From Methanosphaera sp. (lineage in GTDB: Archaea; Methanobacteriota; Methanobacteria; Methanobacteriales; Methanobacteriaceae), in assembly GCA_021199865.1 (NCBI GenBank), contig JAJQHG010000048.1, positions 1 to 9,306 on the forward strand: DNA of 9,306 nt. The letters are read 5' to 3'. The notes beneath the pieces are model-generated. The model was not told the DNA's origin. It saw only the letters and a list, made by a program, of their open reading frames with translations, and searched no databases. Position numbers and translations under genes: made by a program. Numbering within the stretch: position 1 is the stretch's first letter; every line of letters begins with the position of its first letter. Below, piece by piece: positions 1 through 7,230 of the stretch.

Positions 1-30
1 ATTTAAACATGTAAATATGATATAGTAATA

Positions 31-34
31 GAGG
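31..34 (+). promoter_or_regulatory. Ribosome binding site of carS
   Basis: GAGG lies 8 bases before the ATG at 43 and supports that start. The 30 bases before it are AT-rich; all three plus-strand frames hit stops within them, so no upstream gene can be assigned. Confidence 0.6.
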
Positions 35-42
35 CTTTTATA

Positions 43-605
43 ATGGATATACTTAATCTAATAATTTATTCAATCTATATTATGATACCCGCATACCTGG
101 CTAATGGTTCAGCATTAGTATTTGGTGGAGGAACACCATTAGATTTTGGACATAATGCATGGGATAATAGCGATTAATTGGTGATGGTGTAACATGGAGA
201 GGTACAATATGTGCAGGACTATTTGGTGGAGTAGTAGGATTACTACTAGCACTACTTGCAAGTTATGGTCTTGGTGACTACTTCTTTGGATTACTAACAA
301 CAAATGTAAGCTTCAGCCAAAACATGTTATTACAAGGATTAGTTCTAGGATTAATTCTAGGATATGGTGCATTAATTGGTGATGCTATAGGTAGCTTTAT
401 TAAGAGAAGATTAAACTTTGAGCGTGGAAAACCTGTACCATTACTAGATCAACTAGACTTTGTGGTAGTAGCACTACTATTGATTTCAACACAGGTAAGT
501 CTTACATGGTCAATGATCATAATAATACTAGTATTAAGTGTAGGCTTCCACTTAGGAGCAAACATTTTTGCCTATCTAATTAATCTTAAAGATGTATGGT
601 ACTAG
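43..605 (+). pseudogene. carS: CDP-archaeol synthase CarS, interrupted by a one-base frameshift
   Basis: CarS is the membrane enzyme that transfers CMP from CTP to 2,3-bis-O-geranylgeranylglycerol phosphate, making CDP-archaeol for archaeal polar lipids. The first part (ATG at 43, GAGG ribosome site at 31-34) reads MDILNLIIYSIYIMIPAYLANG and on to HNAWDNSD, then meets TAA at 175-177. The frame opening at 171 continues RLIGDGVTWRGTICAG and runs to TAG at 603-605. One missing base around 169-171 explains the break. Restored, the protein would be about 187 residues, close to the family size. It would carry a TWRG motif near 51-54, the nucleotide-binding GDAIGSFIKRR near 113-123 and LLDQLDF near 134-140, as in CdsA/CarS enzymes, plus several hydrophobic membrane segments. 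The family call is secure. Whether the gene is truly dead, mis-sequenced or recoded cannot be told here. The enzyme should be essential unless a second copy exists. Confidence 0.87.
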
Positions 606-625
606 TTAACCATTCATCTCCACTC

Positions 626-633
626 TTTTTTTT
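626..633 (+). terminator. T-run terminator after carS
   Basis: Eight consecutive T residues begin 21 bases after the carS stop codon, with no obvious hairpin. Archaeal RNA polymerase commonly terminates at such U-rich tracts. It lies in the gap between two converging genes. Confidence 0.5.
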
Positions 634-701
634 AAAATATATATTTTCTTATGGTAATTACTCATAAAAACTCTTCTTCTAGCTACCTAAAAGACTATAA
701 T

Positions 702-710
702 AAAAAAGAA
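702..710 (-). terminator. T-run terminator after mfnF
   Basis: The plus strand reads AAAAAAGAA here, so the minus-strand transcript has UUCUUUUUU about 37 bases after the mfnF stop. There is no clear stem-loop. This would end the wecC-mfnD-mfnF transcript. Confidence 0.45.
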
Positions 711-746
711 ATACTTGGTTTGGAGTTTAGGATACTTTAGGTTAAT

Positions 747-1793
747 TTAGATCTGATCTATGATGGATAATTTTCTTTGTAGTACTTCATCAATATACAT
801 CTGTATTGCTCCAAGAGAAGTAATAATACTACTAACATTAGGACTAATATAATCATTCATATTAATAATATCTAGTCCAAGACTACTTGTAGCCTTGTAG
901 CATACACTAGTATCAGCCATATCAGTAATTACAACAGTACTTAGATTGCTCTTATCTACTACTTGTACTAATCCATTAGTTACTTGTTCTATTTGCTTAT
1001 TATAGACGTGTCTTGCTATACTTATTACTTCATCTCTTGTTAGCATGTCAAGATCTGCACATACTAGTCTGGCAATTCTCTCAAGTGATGCATCCTTAGT
1101 CTTACTACTTCCATCAGGAGTATCACAGGTATAATCCTCTGGTGTAATATTTCCTAGTACTAAATTCATATCTGCTGTTATACTAAATAGTTCACTACTA
1201 ACTGTAGCCTCATTATCTCTTATGGGTATAGTAGGGGTGATTGTTGCAAGATTTGTCCTAAGAACACCAGTGTATACTAATTCTCCACTAAGTAAGCGTT
1301 CAAGATCTGTGTGTCCCTGACAGATTTCCTTTGAATCCTTTAAGGGGATAATATCTGTTGTTGTTGAACCCATATCCATAAAGATACAGTCACTACTAAT
1401 ATACTTTATACAATTCACGGTTCCAATCCAGTTAGCAGCAGCAACACTCAATGGATCATCTATTACATCCTCATATCTTATGAGTCCATCAAATGATACA
1501 AAATATACGTCCTTATCACTGAATACTTCCTGTACTCTCCCTGATATGTCTAGTACTCCCTGCTTCTTGTTTTCATAGCTATCTGCTAGTTCTGCTGTCA
1601 TTGATACACATATAGTGTTACACTTTGAGTACATGCTACCTAGTTGTCTAAGATATTCTGTTAGTTTGGATGGATCACTCCACATTGGCAGATAATGTTT
1701 ATCTGTGCCTAGTAATTTAATCTTATCCTCATTTAATTCTATTACTGCTAAATCAGTATTTGCTCCACCAATATCTAATCCCATTATCTGCAT
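747..1793 (-). CDS. mfnF: MfnF, methanofuran biosynthesis coupling enzyme (hydantoinase-like ASKHA family)
   Basis: MfnF condenses gamma-glutamyl-tyramine with the diphosphate of 5-(aminomethyl)-3-furanmethanol, forming the aryl-ether core of methanofuran. The family has often been annotated as an H4MPT-linked C1-transfer pathway protein. The 348-residue protein opens MQIMGLDIGGANTDLAV, an ASKHA phosphate-1 loop at residues 6-14. It has a second phosphate loop DMGSTTTD at 140-147 and the segment SGELVYTGVLRT at 169-180 that I associate with this family. I chose the ATG at 1791-1793 because GAGG (1801-1804) sits 7 bases upstream and overlaps the mfnD stop. A longer frame from 1823 would add MTYLISRGIT and overlap mfnD by 20 bases, but it has no well-spaced ribosome site. 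The adjacent mfnD strongly supports the pathway. A generic hydantoinase/oxoprolinase role is less likely because the protein is short. Confidence 0.83.
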   Translation of the reverse strand: MQIMGLDIGGANTDLAVIELNEDKIKLLGTDKHYLPMWSDPSKLTEYLRQLGSMYSKCNTICVSMTAELADSYENKKQGVLDISGRVQEVFSDKDVYFVSFDGLIRYEDVIDDPLSVAAANWIGTVNCIKYISSDCIFMDMGSTTTDIIPLKDSKEICQGHTDLERLLSGELVYTGVLRTNLATITPTIPIRDNEATVSSELFSITADMNLVLGNITPEDYTCDTPDGSSKTKDASLERIARLVCADLDMLTRDEVISIARHVYNKQIEQVTNGLVQVVDKSNLSTVVITDMADTSVCYKATSSLGLDIINMNDYISPNVSSIITSLGAIQMYIDEVLQRKLSIIDQI

Positions 1794-1800
1794 AGTAATT

Positions 1801-1804
1801 CCTC
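1801..1804 (-). promoter_or_regulatory. Ribosome binding site that decides the mfnF start
   Basis: On the minus strand the sequence is TAGAGGAATTACTATG. The TAG is the mfnD stop, GAGG is the ribosome site and the ATG is mfnF. This arrangement suggests coupled translation and rules against the longer upstream start. Confidence 0.65.
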
Positions 1805-2787
1805 TACTTATTAAATATGTCATTTCCTGTTAACATAATACTTGTATGCTTATCATGTAGTACTAACTCTATTAGAGCCTCTGTTAGATTAACATCACTA
1901 ATACTTCTTAGTACAATGTAGGGTGTTGTGATACGTGAATTAATCTCAACCACATATACTTTATTATCACTTATAATGTAATCTATCCCAATAAAACCCT
2001 TTAGTCCTGGTATGGATTTTACAACATGTCTACTAATACTCTTTATAGTTTCCTCTAGTGGATGAGTAATAGGGCTTTTACAACCTGTATATATTACTCT
2101 ATTATTATCATAGCTTACTTCCTGTGAGTTAAGACTTAGTATATTCGCATAGTTATCATTACATAGTAGGCTGATACTAACACTTCTTCCAGGTATGTAT
2201 TCTTGTAGCAGGAATGATTCGACACATTCCTCTTTATATGTCTCTAGGATATCATCTAGTTGTGACATATTATGTATGTGGTATATTAAATCACTACTAG
2301 TTCTATCATCAGGCTTAATGATACTATCATAATTATCTAAGAAGTCCTTGATATAATCATAGTCTATGTTATTAGTACTACATTTAATTGTCCTAATTTT
2401 TAATATAGATTCATCTAGTAATTTATATGTTAAGTATTTACTACTACAGTTATATGAGGCAGTACTATTTGATCCAATTACTACTACATTATTTTCTTCT
2501 AGTATCCTTGTAATCCTATACTGTATAAGATTATCCTCAGGAGCAATAAATAAGCATGCATCAAACCTGCCACAATTACCCCTAAGCCAACCAAATAGAT
2601 CACCACTAATATTAATACACTCACAGTTACTTACACCACTAACTGATAAGTTACTACTAAGTAGGTATGTAACATTATAATCTAGGCTATCAAGATCCCC
2701 TAGTATGCCCTTAAGCATACCAAAGCCTTCACTAATAAGATTATCCTGGTAGATAACACTTGAATACTCAAAAACTAGTAATTTCAT
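1804..2787 (-). CDS. mfnD: MfnD, tyramine-L-glutamate ligase (ATP-grasp)
   Basis: MfnD uses ATP to join the gamma-carboxyl of L-glutamate to tyramine, an early step of methanofuran assembly in the cytosol. The 327-residue protein shows an ATP-grasp layout. An N-terminal alpha/beta region (about 1-110) starts MKLLVFEYSS. The ATP-binding lysine strand IIKPDD is at 156-161 and the hinge strand LLQEYIPGRSVSISLL is at 193-208. The metal-binding segment has GFIGIDYII at 264-272 and VVEINSRITTPYIV at 279-292, with Glu281 and Asn283 as likely Mg ligands. The glycine-rich loop that usually follows the lysine strand is replaced by DRTSSDLIY. The start has only a weak ribosome site. The gene begins 27 bases after wecC and its stop overlaps the mfnF ribosome site, so it is probably cotranscribed with mfnF. 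The ATP-grasp assignment is firm; the tyramine substrate rests on length, the FEY opening and the mfnF neighbour. Confidence 0.83.
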   Translation of the reverse strand: MKLLVFEYSSVIYQDNLISEGFGMLKGILGDLDSLDYNVTYLLSSNLSVSGVSNCECINISGDLFGWLRGNCGRFDACLFIAPEDNLIQYRITRILEENNVVVIGSNSTASYNCSSKYLTYKLLDESILKIRTIKCSTNNIDYDYIKDFLDNYDSIIKPDDRTSSDLIYHIHNMSQLDDILETYKEECVESFLLQEYIPGRSVSISLLCNDNYANILSLNSQEVSYDNNRVIYTGCKSPITHPLEETIKSISRHVVKSIPGLKGFIGIDYIISDNKVYVVEINSRITTPYIVLRSISDVNLTEALIELVLHDKHTSIMLTGNDIFNK

Positions 2788-2799
2788 AAATAAACACTT

Positions 2800-2806
2800 A
2801 AAAAAA
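2800..2806 (-). terminator. Short T-run between wecC and mfnD
   Basis: Seven T residues on the minus strand lie 8 bases after the wecC stop and 12 bases before the mfnD start. This could terminate some transcripts between the two genes, but it may simply reflect AT-rich spacer sequence. No separate mfnD promoter fits in the 27-base gap. Confidence 0.25.
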
Positions 2807-2814
2807 GAATTATA

Positions 2815-4119
2815 TTAGTGATTAACATCACCAATTGCTTGGAAGTTTATACCTTCAGACCTGAATTTCTGACTATCAAGAATATTTCTTGTATCAATAA
2901 TAAAGCCCTTAGTAATATCCTCTGGATGAATACTCTTATACTCATCATGATCAGTCATTAAAATAACACAGTCAGTACCAAGAGCATCATCCAAGCTTAC
3001 ACTACTAATACCAAATGACTCAATAACACTACTACTAACTAGTGGATCATGTGCCACAACATTGAAGCCCTCACCCATTAATAAGTCAATAACATCACCT
3101 GATGGACTCTCCCTGGTATCATCAACATTACCCTTATATGCAATACCAAGAATAGACACAGTATAATCACCCTTATTAATATTACTATCAATATTCTCTT
3201 CTAATAGATCCACTACATGGCGTGGCATACTACTATTAATACTACGAGAAGTACTAATAATATTAGCCTTAATACCATACTTATCAGCAATATCTACCAG
3301 GAAGTATGGGTCAATAGGTATACAGTGACCACCAACACCAGGACCAGGACTATGAATATTTACACGTGGATGATAATTAGCAGCACCTATTACTTCATGC
3401 ACATTAACACCAATCTTCTCACATATCAGGGCAAACTCATTACTAAGAGCAATATTCACATCACGATAAGTATTCTCCATCAACTTAACCATCTCAGCAC
3501 TAGTAATATCAGCCACCTGTATAATATCACCCTGCGTAATATGTGAATACAGTTGTGAAGCATAATCAGCACTCCTCTTATCATACCCACCAACAATACG
3601 CACATTATGAGTCATCTCATAAATAGTATTATTAGGAAGAGCACGCTCAGGACTATATGCTAACATGAAGTCCTCACCACACTTTAGCCCTGACTCCTCA
3701 AGTAATGGCTTAACAACATTAATACCAGTCTCTGGTGGAACAGTACTCTCAATAATTATTAGATCATCCTTCTTCAAACTACTCTTAATACTCTCACATG
3801 CACTAATAACATAGGAGAGATCAGCATTGTTATCTGAGTCAACAGGTGTAGGAACAATAACTATCATGATCTGACACTCACGTGCAGCCTCCTCTAAGTT
3901 CACAGTTGCCTTAAGATAATTATTCTCCACAGCCTGTCTTACAAGCTTATCAAGTCCTGGCTCCTTAAAACTACAACTACCCCTATTAATATTATCAACA
4001 GTATCCCTGTTTATATCAGCACCCAGCACATTAATATTACTACTTGCAAGTATTGCTGCTGTAGGCAATCCAATATGTCCAAGACCAAAAATAGCTACTT
4101 TCTTATTCTCAATATTCAT
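2815..4119 (-). CDS. wecC: UDP-N-acetyl-D-mannosamine dehydrogenase
   Basis: This enzyme oxidises UDP-ManNAc with two NAD+ to UDP-N-acetyl-mannosaminuronic acid, a precursor for surface glycans. Residue numbers here count from the TTG one codon upstream. The order of parts is that of the UDP-glucose/ManNAc dehydrogenase superfamily: an N-terminal Rossmann fold with GLGHIG at 13-18, IESTVPPET at 124-132, the catalytic lysine region EMVKLMENTYRDVN with Lys213 and Asn217, the nucleophile motif GVGGHCIPIDPYF with Cys267 and Asp271, and the C-terminal domain with GIAYKGNVDDTRESPSGD from about 336. All key catalytic positions are present. SPERALPNN resembles ManNAc dehydrogenases more than UDP-glucose ones. 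ATG at 4117-4119 is preferred over the TTG just before it because AGGAG (4128-4132) is then 8 bases away. Another UDP-HexNAc 6-dehydrogenase specificity remains possible. Confidence 0.85.
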   Translation of the reverse strand: MNIENKKVAIFGLGHIGLPTAAILASSNINVLGADINRDTVDNINRGSCSFKEPGLDKLVRQAVENNYLKATVNLEEAARECQIMIVIVPTPVDSDNNADLSYVISACESIKSSLKKDDLIIIESTVPPETGINVVKPLLEESGLKCGEDFMLAYSPERALPNNTIYEMTHNVRIVGGYDKRSADYASQLYSHITQGDIIQVADITSAEMVKLMENTYRDVNIALSNEFALICEKIGVNVHEVIGAANYHPRVNIHSPGPGVGGHCIPIDPYFLVDIADKYGIKANIISTSRSINSSMPRHVVDLLEENIDSNINKGDYTVSILGIAYKGNVDDTRESPSGDVIDLLMGEGFNVVAHDPLVSSSVIESFGISSVSLDDALGTDCVILMTDHDEYKSIHPEDITKGFIIDTRNILDSQKFRSEGINFQAIGDVNH

Positions 4120-4127
4120 CAATGACT

Positions 4128-4132
4128 CTCCT
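4128..4132 (-). promoter_or_regulatory. Ribosome binding site of wecC
   Basis: The minus strand reads AGGAG followed by AGTCATTG and ATG. The 8-base spacing favours the ATG at 4119 over the TTG at 4122, which would leave 5 bases. Confidence 0.6.
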
Positions 4133-4173
4133 AGATTTATGGCTAATTATAATTGTATTCATAAGTAGTCTAA

Positions 4174-4182
4174 TTATATAAC
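4174..4182 (-). promoter_or_regulatory. Possible TATA box for wecC-mfnD-mfnF
   Basis: GTTATATAA on the minus strand would place a start site about 25 bases downstream, near 4150, leaving a leader of roughly 30 bases before wecC. The gap is AT-rich throughout, so chance TATA-like words are expected. Confidence 0.35.
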
Positions 4183-4263
4183 AATATAGTGAACATATTA
4201 TTTAGTTTTATATCATGAATAGAATAGGAAATATAATAATGGAATATATTCTCAATTCAGTAT

Positions 4264-4271
4264 AAAAAAAA
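4264..4271 (-). terminator. T-run terminator after hsdR
   Basis: Eight T residues on the minus strand begin 35 bases after the hsdR stop. AGTATA direct repeats flank the run (4259-4264 and 4271-4276) but do not form a hairpin. It separates the restriction locus from wecC. Confidence 0.5.
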
Positions 4272-4306
4272 GTATAGTATATGATTAAGAGGAGAATTAT
4301 AGAAGA

Positions 4307-7009
4307 TTACTCATATTTATCATATATTTCAAAAATCTTATCCTTAACCTGATCTCTCTTAGAGATCCTCTCCTTGAAGCGTAGAGTATCATCCTTAAAC
4401 GTATTAGTAATAGTCTTATTATCCATCTTACCAGAGAAATTATATTCATCTATAAGATTCTTAAACTCATTTTTTAGAAGATCCTCTGTTTCTATTAATT
4501 CTTCTAACTCATTTTCTTTTTCAGAGCTAAGGAATTCATAGAATTGTTCATCAAGTGACACATTATCAATACCCATAATTTCAATGTATCTCTCTATAAA
4601 CTTCTCATACACACTCCACTTATTCTTAGGTACTTGTTGATGTATAATACCCAGTGTACGTTCCTTCTCAAGAGGATAATTATCTTCTTTAACATTTAAC
4701 TCTTTTAGTAATCCCAGGATATAATCTACATTAATAATGTCTTTACCTAGTAGTTCTATTTCAAAGTTAATATTCAGTAGTTCAGGGTATTTATCAGGAT
4801 CTCTTTTAATCTCATCATACTTATCTAGCACAATGCTTCTATGATCATTAAATTCCTGTTCATCCATCATGACATCATCAAATGTGAATTCAGGAAATGT
4901 GTCAAGCTTACTCTTTATATTATTTAGCTCTCTAAAGGCTTTAATATACTCCTTTAATTCAGTTTCACTTTCAATGTTATTGGCCTCATCAACAGTTGGA
5001 GCAATACTACTTAGCTTATGATATGCATTATCAAAGTCTTTTATAAGCTCCTTATATGGCTTCATCAAAATATCTTCTATTTGTGAATCATTAGAGAAGA
5101 GTCGTAGAGCCTCATCAGTTTCATCAGATATATCCCTGAAGGATATAATATTACCATAAGCCTTCTTACTATTATATATCCTATTAGTTCTACTGAAGGT
5201 CTGTATTAGCATATGGTATTCCAGGTTTTTATCAAGATATAATGTGTTAAGCTTTGGAGCATCAAACCCTGTGGTAAACATGTCTTTAACTAGTAATAGG
5301 TCTATCTCTGTATTTTCCATCTTATTAGTTACATCAATTTTATAGGAATTAAAATCTTCAGTATTATGCTTAGTATTAAACATTTTATTATAATCATCCA
5401 TGTATTTAGCCATGTATGCTCTATCAGATACACCATCATATTTTTTATTTTCATTAATAGTATATACAACAGCTACCTTTAGCTCTGGATACTTCTCTTG
5501 TAGTAACTTATAGTATTTATGGATAAATCCTCCATTTGCAACACTAAACATTGCATTAAACTCACCATCATAGGTCTTATGATTATATGTCTTCTTAATT
5601 ATATCCACATTAGCTGATAATCTCTCATCATCCATCAAAGCCTCAGTATCATTCTTTAGGACACGTAATTCATCTTTATTTAGTTTAGGTCCATAGTATT
5701 CTGTAGCAAATCCTAACACATTATTATCCCTGATAGCATCCTTGATCATATAGGTATGTAGTCTTTGTCCAAATATTGATTTAGTTGTTTTATCTTGACC
5801 AGCATTCACAGTAAATATTGGTGTACCAGTAAATCCATAGCATAAACTATTATGGAAGAAGTCTGTAATATTCTGGTGCATACCTCCAAATTGTGATCTG
5901 TGACACTCATCATATATGAATATAATCCTCTTATCCTGAATTCCATCATCTAATTTATTCTTATACTTAGTCACAACAATATTAAGCTTCTGTATAGTTG
6001 TTACAATAAGATCTGTCCTAGACCTGTTAAGTGCCCTAATTAATGCATTAGTATTATATACCTTCTCTACACTATCCTTAGAGTACTGATTAAAACGCTT
6101 AATTGTCTGATGATCCAGGTCTTGGCGATCCACAACAAATATTACCTTATCAATACTTGGATCTTCAGCTAGTAATTGACTAGCCTTAAATGATGTTAAT
6201 GTTTTACCACTACCAGTAGTGTGCCATACATAACCATTCTGCTTGATTTTAGTTGCTTGTTCAACAATCCTTTCTACAGCATACTTCTGGTATGCTCTAA
6301 GTACCATGACATTCTTATCAATATCATTTAGGATCATGAATTGTGTAATCATCTTTGCCAGGTTACATTTCTCAAGGAATGTCTGTGAGAACTCTGATAA
6401 CTGCTTAATGTTATTATTCTCCTCATCCTTCCAGAAGTATGTGTTCTCAAACTTCACAGTTTTTGGTAGTCCTGTAGAGAAATACTTAGTATTAACACCA
6501 TTACTTATAACAAATATCTGGATATACTGGAACAATCCCTTAAAAGTAGGAAGATACCTCTCCTTAATCTGATTAAATGCTTGTTCTATCTCCACACCAC
6601 GCTTCTTAAGTTCTATCTGCACAAGAGGTAATCCATTAATGAGTATAGTCACATCATATCTATATTTATGTTTATTCTCAGAGGTGATCTGGTGTGCTAC
6701 CTGGAATATATTCTTACACCACTCCTCCTTATTAATAAATCTAATCCACTTATCTGGTTGACCATCCCGTTTTAGTGTATAACTATCTCTTAGAAGCTTT
6801 GCCTTATCATAGATTCCACCCTGTTTTAGTCTGGTTAATATCTTCTCAAACTCATCATCACTAAATGTTATATCATTGAACTTCTCTAGTTGAAGTCTGA
6901 AGTTCTCTTCTAACTCCTCATCATTTCTAATTGTTACTAGTTCATAGCCATTACTAGCCAAATCATTAACTAACTTATCCTCTAATTGCTTCTCACTTTC
7001 ACTAGACAT
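4307..7009 (-). CDS. hsdR: Type I restriction enzyme R subunit HsdR
   Basis: HsdR is the motor and nuclease subunit of a type I restriction complex. It translocates unmethylated DNA using ATP and cuts far from the recognition site. The 900-residue protein has an N-terminal PD-(D/E)xK nuclease with Asp119 in YRYDVTIL and Glu133-Leu-Lys135 in QIELKKRG, followed by QIKERY at 147-152. The superfamily 2 motor follows: Walker A HTTGSGKT at 263-270, VVDRQDLDHQ at 302-311, DECH at 367-370, GFTGTP at 402-407, TTGFDAP at 579-585 and motif VI QTFSRTNR at 603-610. The remaining part is charged and helical, probably the HsdM-docking region. All catalytic motifs are intact. The wording of the motifs resembles EcoR124I (type IC), although the protein is somewhat shorter. 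It diverges from hsdM. The ATG at 7007-7009 has only a weak upstream ribosome site. Confidence 0.95.
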   Translation of the reverse strand: MSSESEKQLEDKLVNDLASNGYELVTIRNDEELEENFRLQLEKFNDITFSDDEFEKILTRLKQGGIYDKAKLLRDSYTLKRDGQPDKWIRFINKEEWCKNIFQVAHQITSENKHKYRYDVTILINGLPLVQIELKKRGVEIEQAFNQIKERYLPTFKGLFQYIQIFVISNGVNTKYFSTGLPKTVKFENTYFWKDEENNNIKQLSEFSQTFLEKCNLAKMITQFMILNDIDKNVMVLRAYQKYAVERIVEQATKIKQNGYVWHTTGSGKTLTSFKASQLLAEDPSIDKVIFVVDRQDLDHQTIKRFNQYSKDSVEKVYNTNALIRALNRSRTDLIVTTIQKLNIVVTKYKNKLDDGIQDKRIIFIYDECHRSQFGGMHQNITDFFHNSLCYGFTGTPIFTVNAGQDKTTKSIFGQRLHTYMIKDAIRDNNVLGFATEYYGPKLNKDELRVLKNDTEALMDDERLSANVDIIKKTYNHKTYDGEFNAMFSVANGGFIHKYYKLLQEKYPELKVAVVYTINENKKYDGVSDRAYMAKYMDDYNKMFNTKHNTEDFNSYKIDVTNKMENTEIDLLLVKDMFTTGFDAPKLNTLYLDKNLEYHMLIQTFSRTNRIYNSKKAYGNIISFRDISDETDEALRLFSNDSQIEDILMKPYKELIKDFDNAYHKLSSIAPTVDEANNIESETELKEYIKAFRELNNIKSKLDTFPEFTFDDVMMDEQEFNDHRSIVLDKYDEIKRDPDKYPELLNINFEIELLGKDIINVDYILGLLKELNVKEDNYPLEKERTLGIIHQQVPKNKWSVYEKFIERYIEIMGIDNVSLDEQFYEFLSSEKENELEELIETEDLLKNEFKNLIDEYNFSGKMDNKTITNTFKDDTLRFKERISKRDQVKDKIFEIYDKYE

Positions 7010-7062
7010 AAACTATAATTCCACTATTTAATGATAATAATTTGTTTTTATTAGTATTAAAT

Positions 7063-7076
7063 CTTTTAAATAAAAG
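7063..7076. promoter_or_regulatory. Inverted repeat, possible hsdR promoter or operator
   Basis: CTTTTA and TAAAAG are perfect inverted arms around a two-base AA centre. On the minus strand it contains TTTATTTAAA, a TATA-like word about 54 bases upstream of the hsdR ATG, giving a plausible 25-30 base leader. A regulator could also bind the symmetric site. AT-rich palindromes arise easily by chance. Confidence 0.35.
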
Positions 7077-7117
7077 TTTTAAGATATCCTGTTAAGGTAA
7101 TTATATGCTCTATCACA

Positions 7118-7127
7118 ATAATATTAT
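7118..7127. repeat. Ten-base perfect palindrome in the hsdR/hsdM spacer
   Basis: ATAATATTAT is self-complementary and lies near the centre of the divergent spacer, where a shared regulator could bind. The low-complexity composition makes a chance origin quite possible. Confidence 0.2.
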
Positions 7128-7176
7128 AATGCGTTAAAACTATAACAATTAAAGTACAAAAATAATAGTATTTGAC

Positions 7177-7184
7177 TATATAAA
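7177..7184 (+). promoter_or_regulatory. TATA box for hsdM-hsdS
   Basis: TATATAAA matches the archaeal TATA consensus. A start site about 25 bases downstream, near 7205, would leave a leader of roughly 25 bases before the hsdM ATG at 7231, which has AGG at 7220-7222 as its ribosome site. Confidence 0.5.
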
Positions 7185-7230
7185 CAATATAATGTAAAAT
7201 ATAGGATTAAAAAAGAGTTAGGTTAAAAAC

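Noticed and set aside
166..177. Programmed -1 frameshifting to produce full-length CarS
   Set aside because: The two frames overlap only between the TAG at 168-170 and the TAA at 175-177, and AAT AGC GAT offers no slippery heptamer or tRNA re-pairing. A missing base explains it better.
1794..1823. Longer mfnF start at 1823
   Set aside because: The extra residues MTYLISRGIT are encoded over the mfnD end, and AGGA lies only two bases before that ATG. The ATG at 1793 has GAGG at a proper distance and begins just before the ASKHA motif.
2366..3546. Plus-strand open frames of about 100 codons within mfnD (2366-2680) and wecC (3217-3546)
   Set aside because: They lie opposite genes with clear family motifs, and their translations are rich in repeated Thr, Asn, Ser and Leu, as expected of shadow frames.
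4281..4352. Small plus-strand frame of 23 codons starting at ATG 4281, with AGAGGAG at 4288-4294
   Set aside because: The strong Shine-Dalgarno-like word lies after the ATG, not before it, and the frame runs antisense into the hsdR end. No other start follows at a suitable spacing.
6243..6572. Plus-strand frame of 109 codons within hsdR
   Set aside because: It is antisense to the intact segment of HsdR between the nuclease and the motor domain, with no domain or ribosome site of its own.
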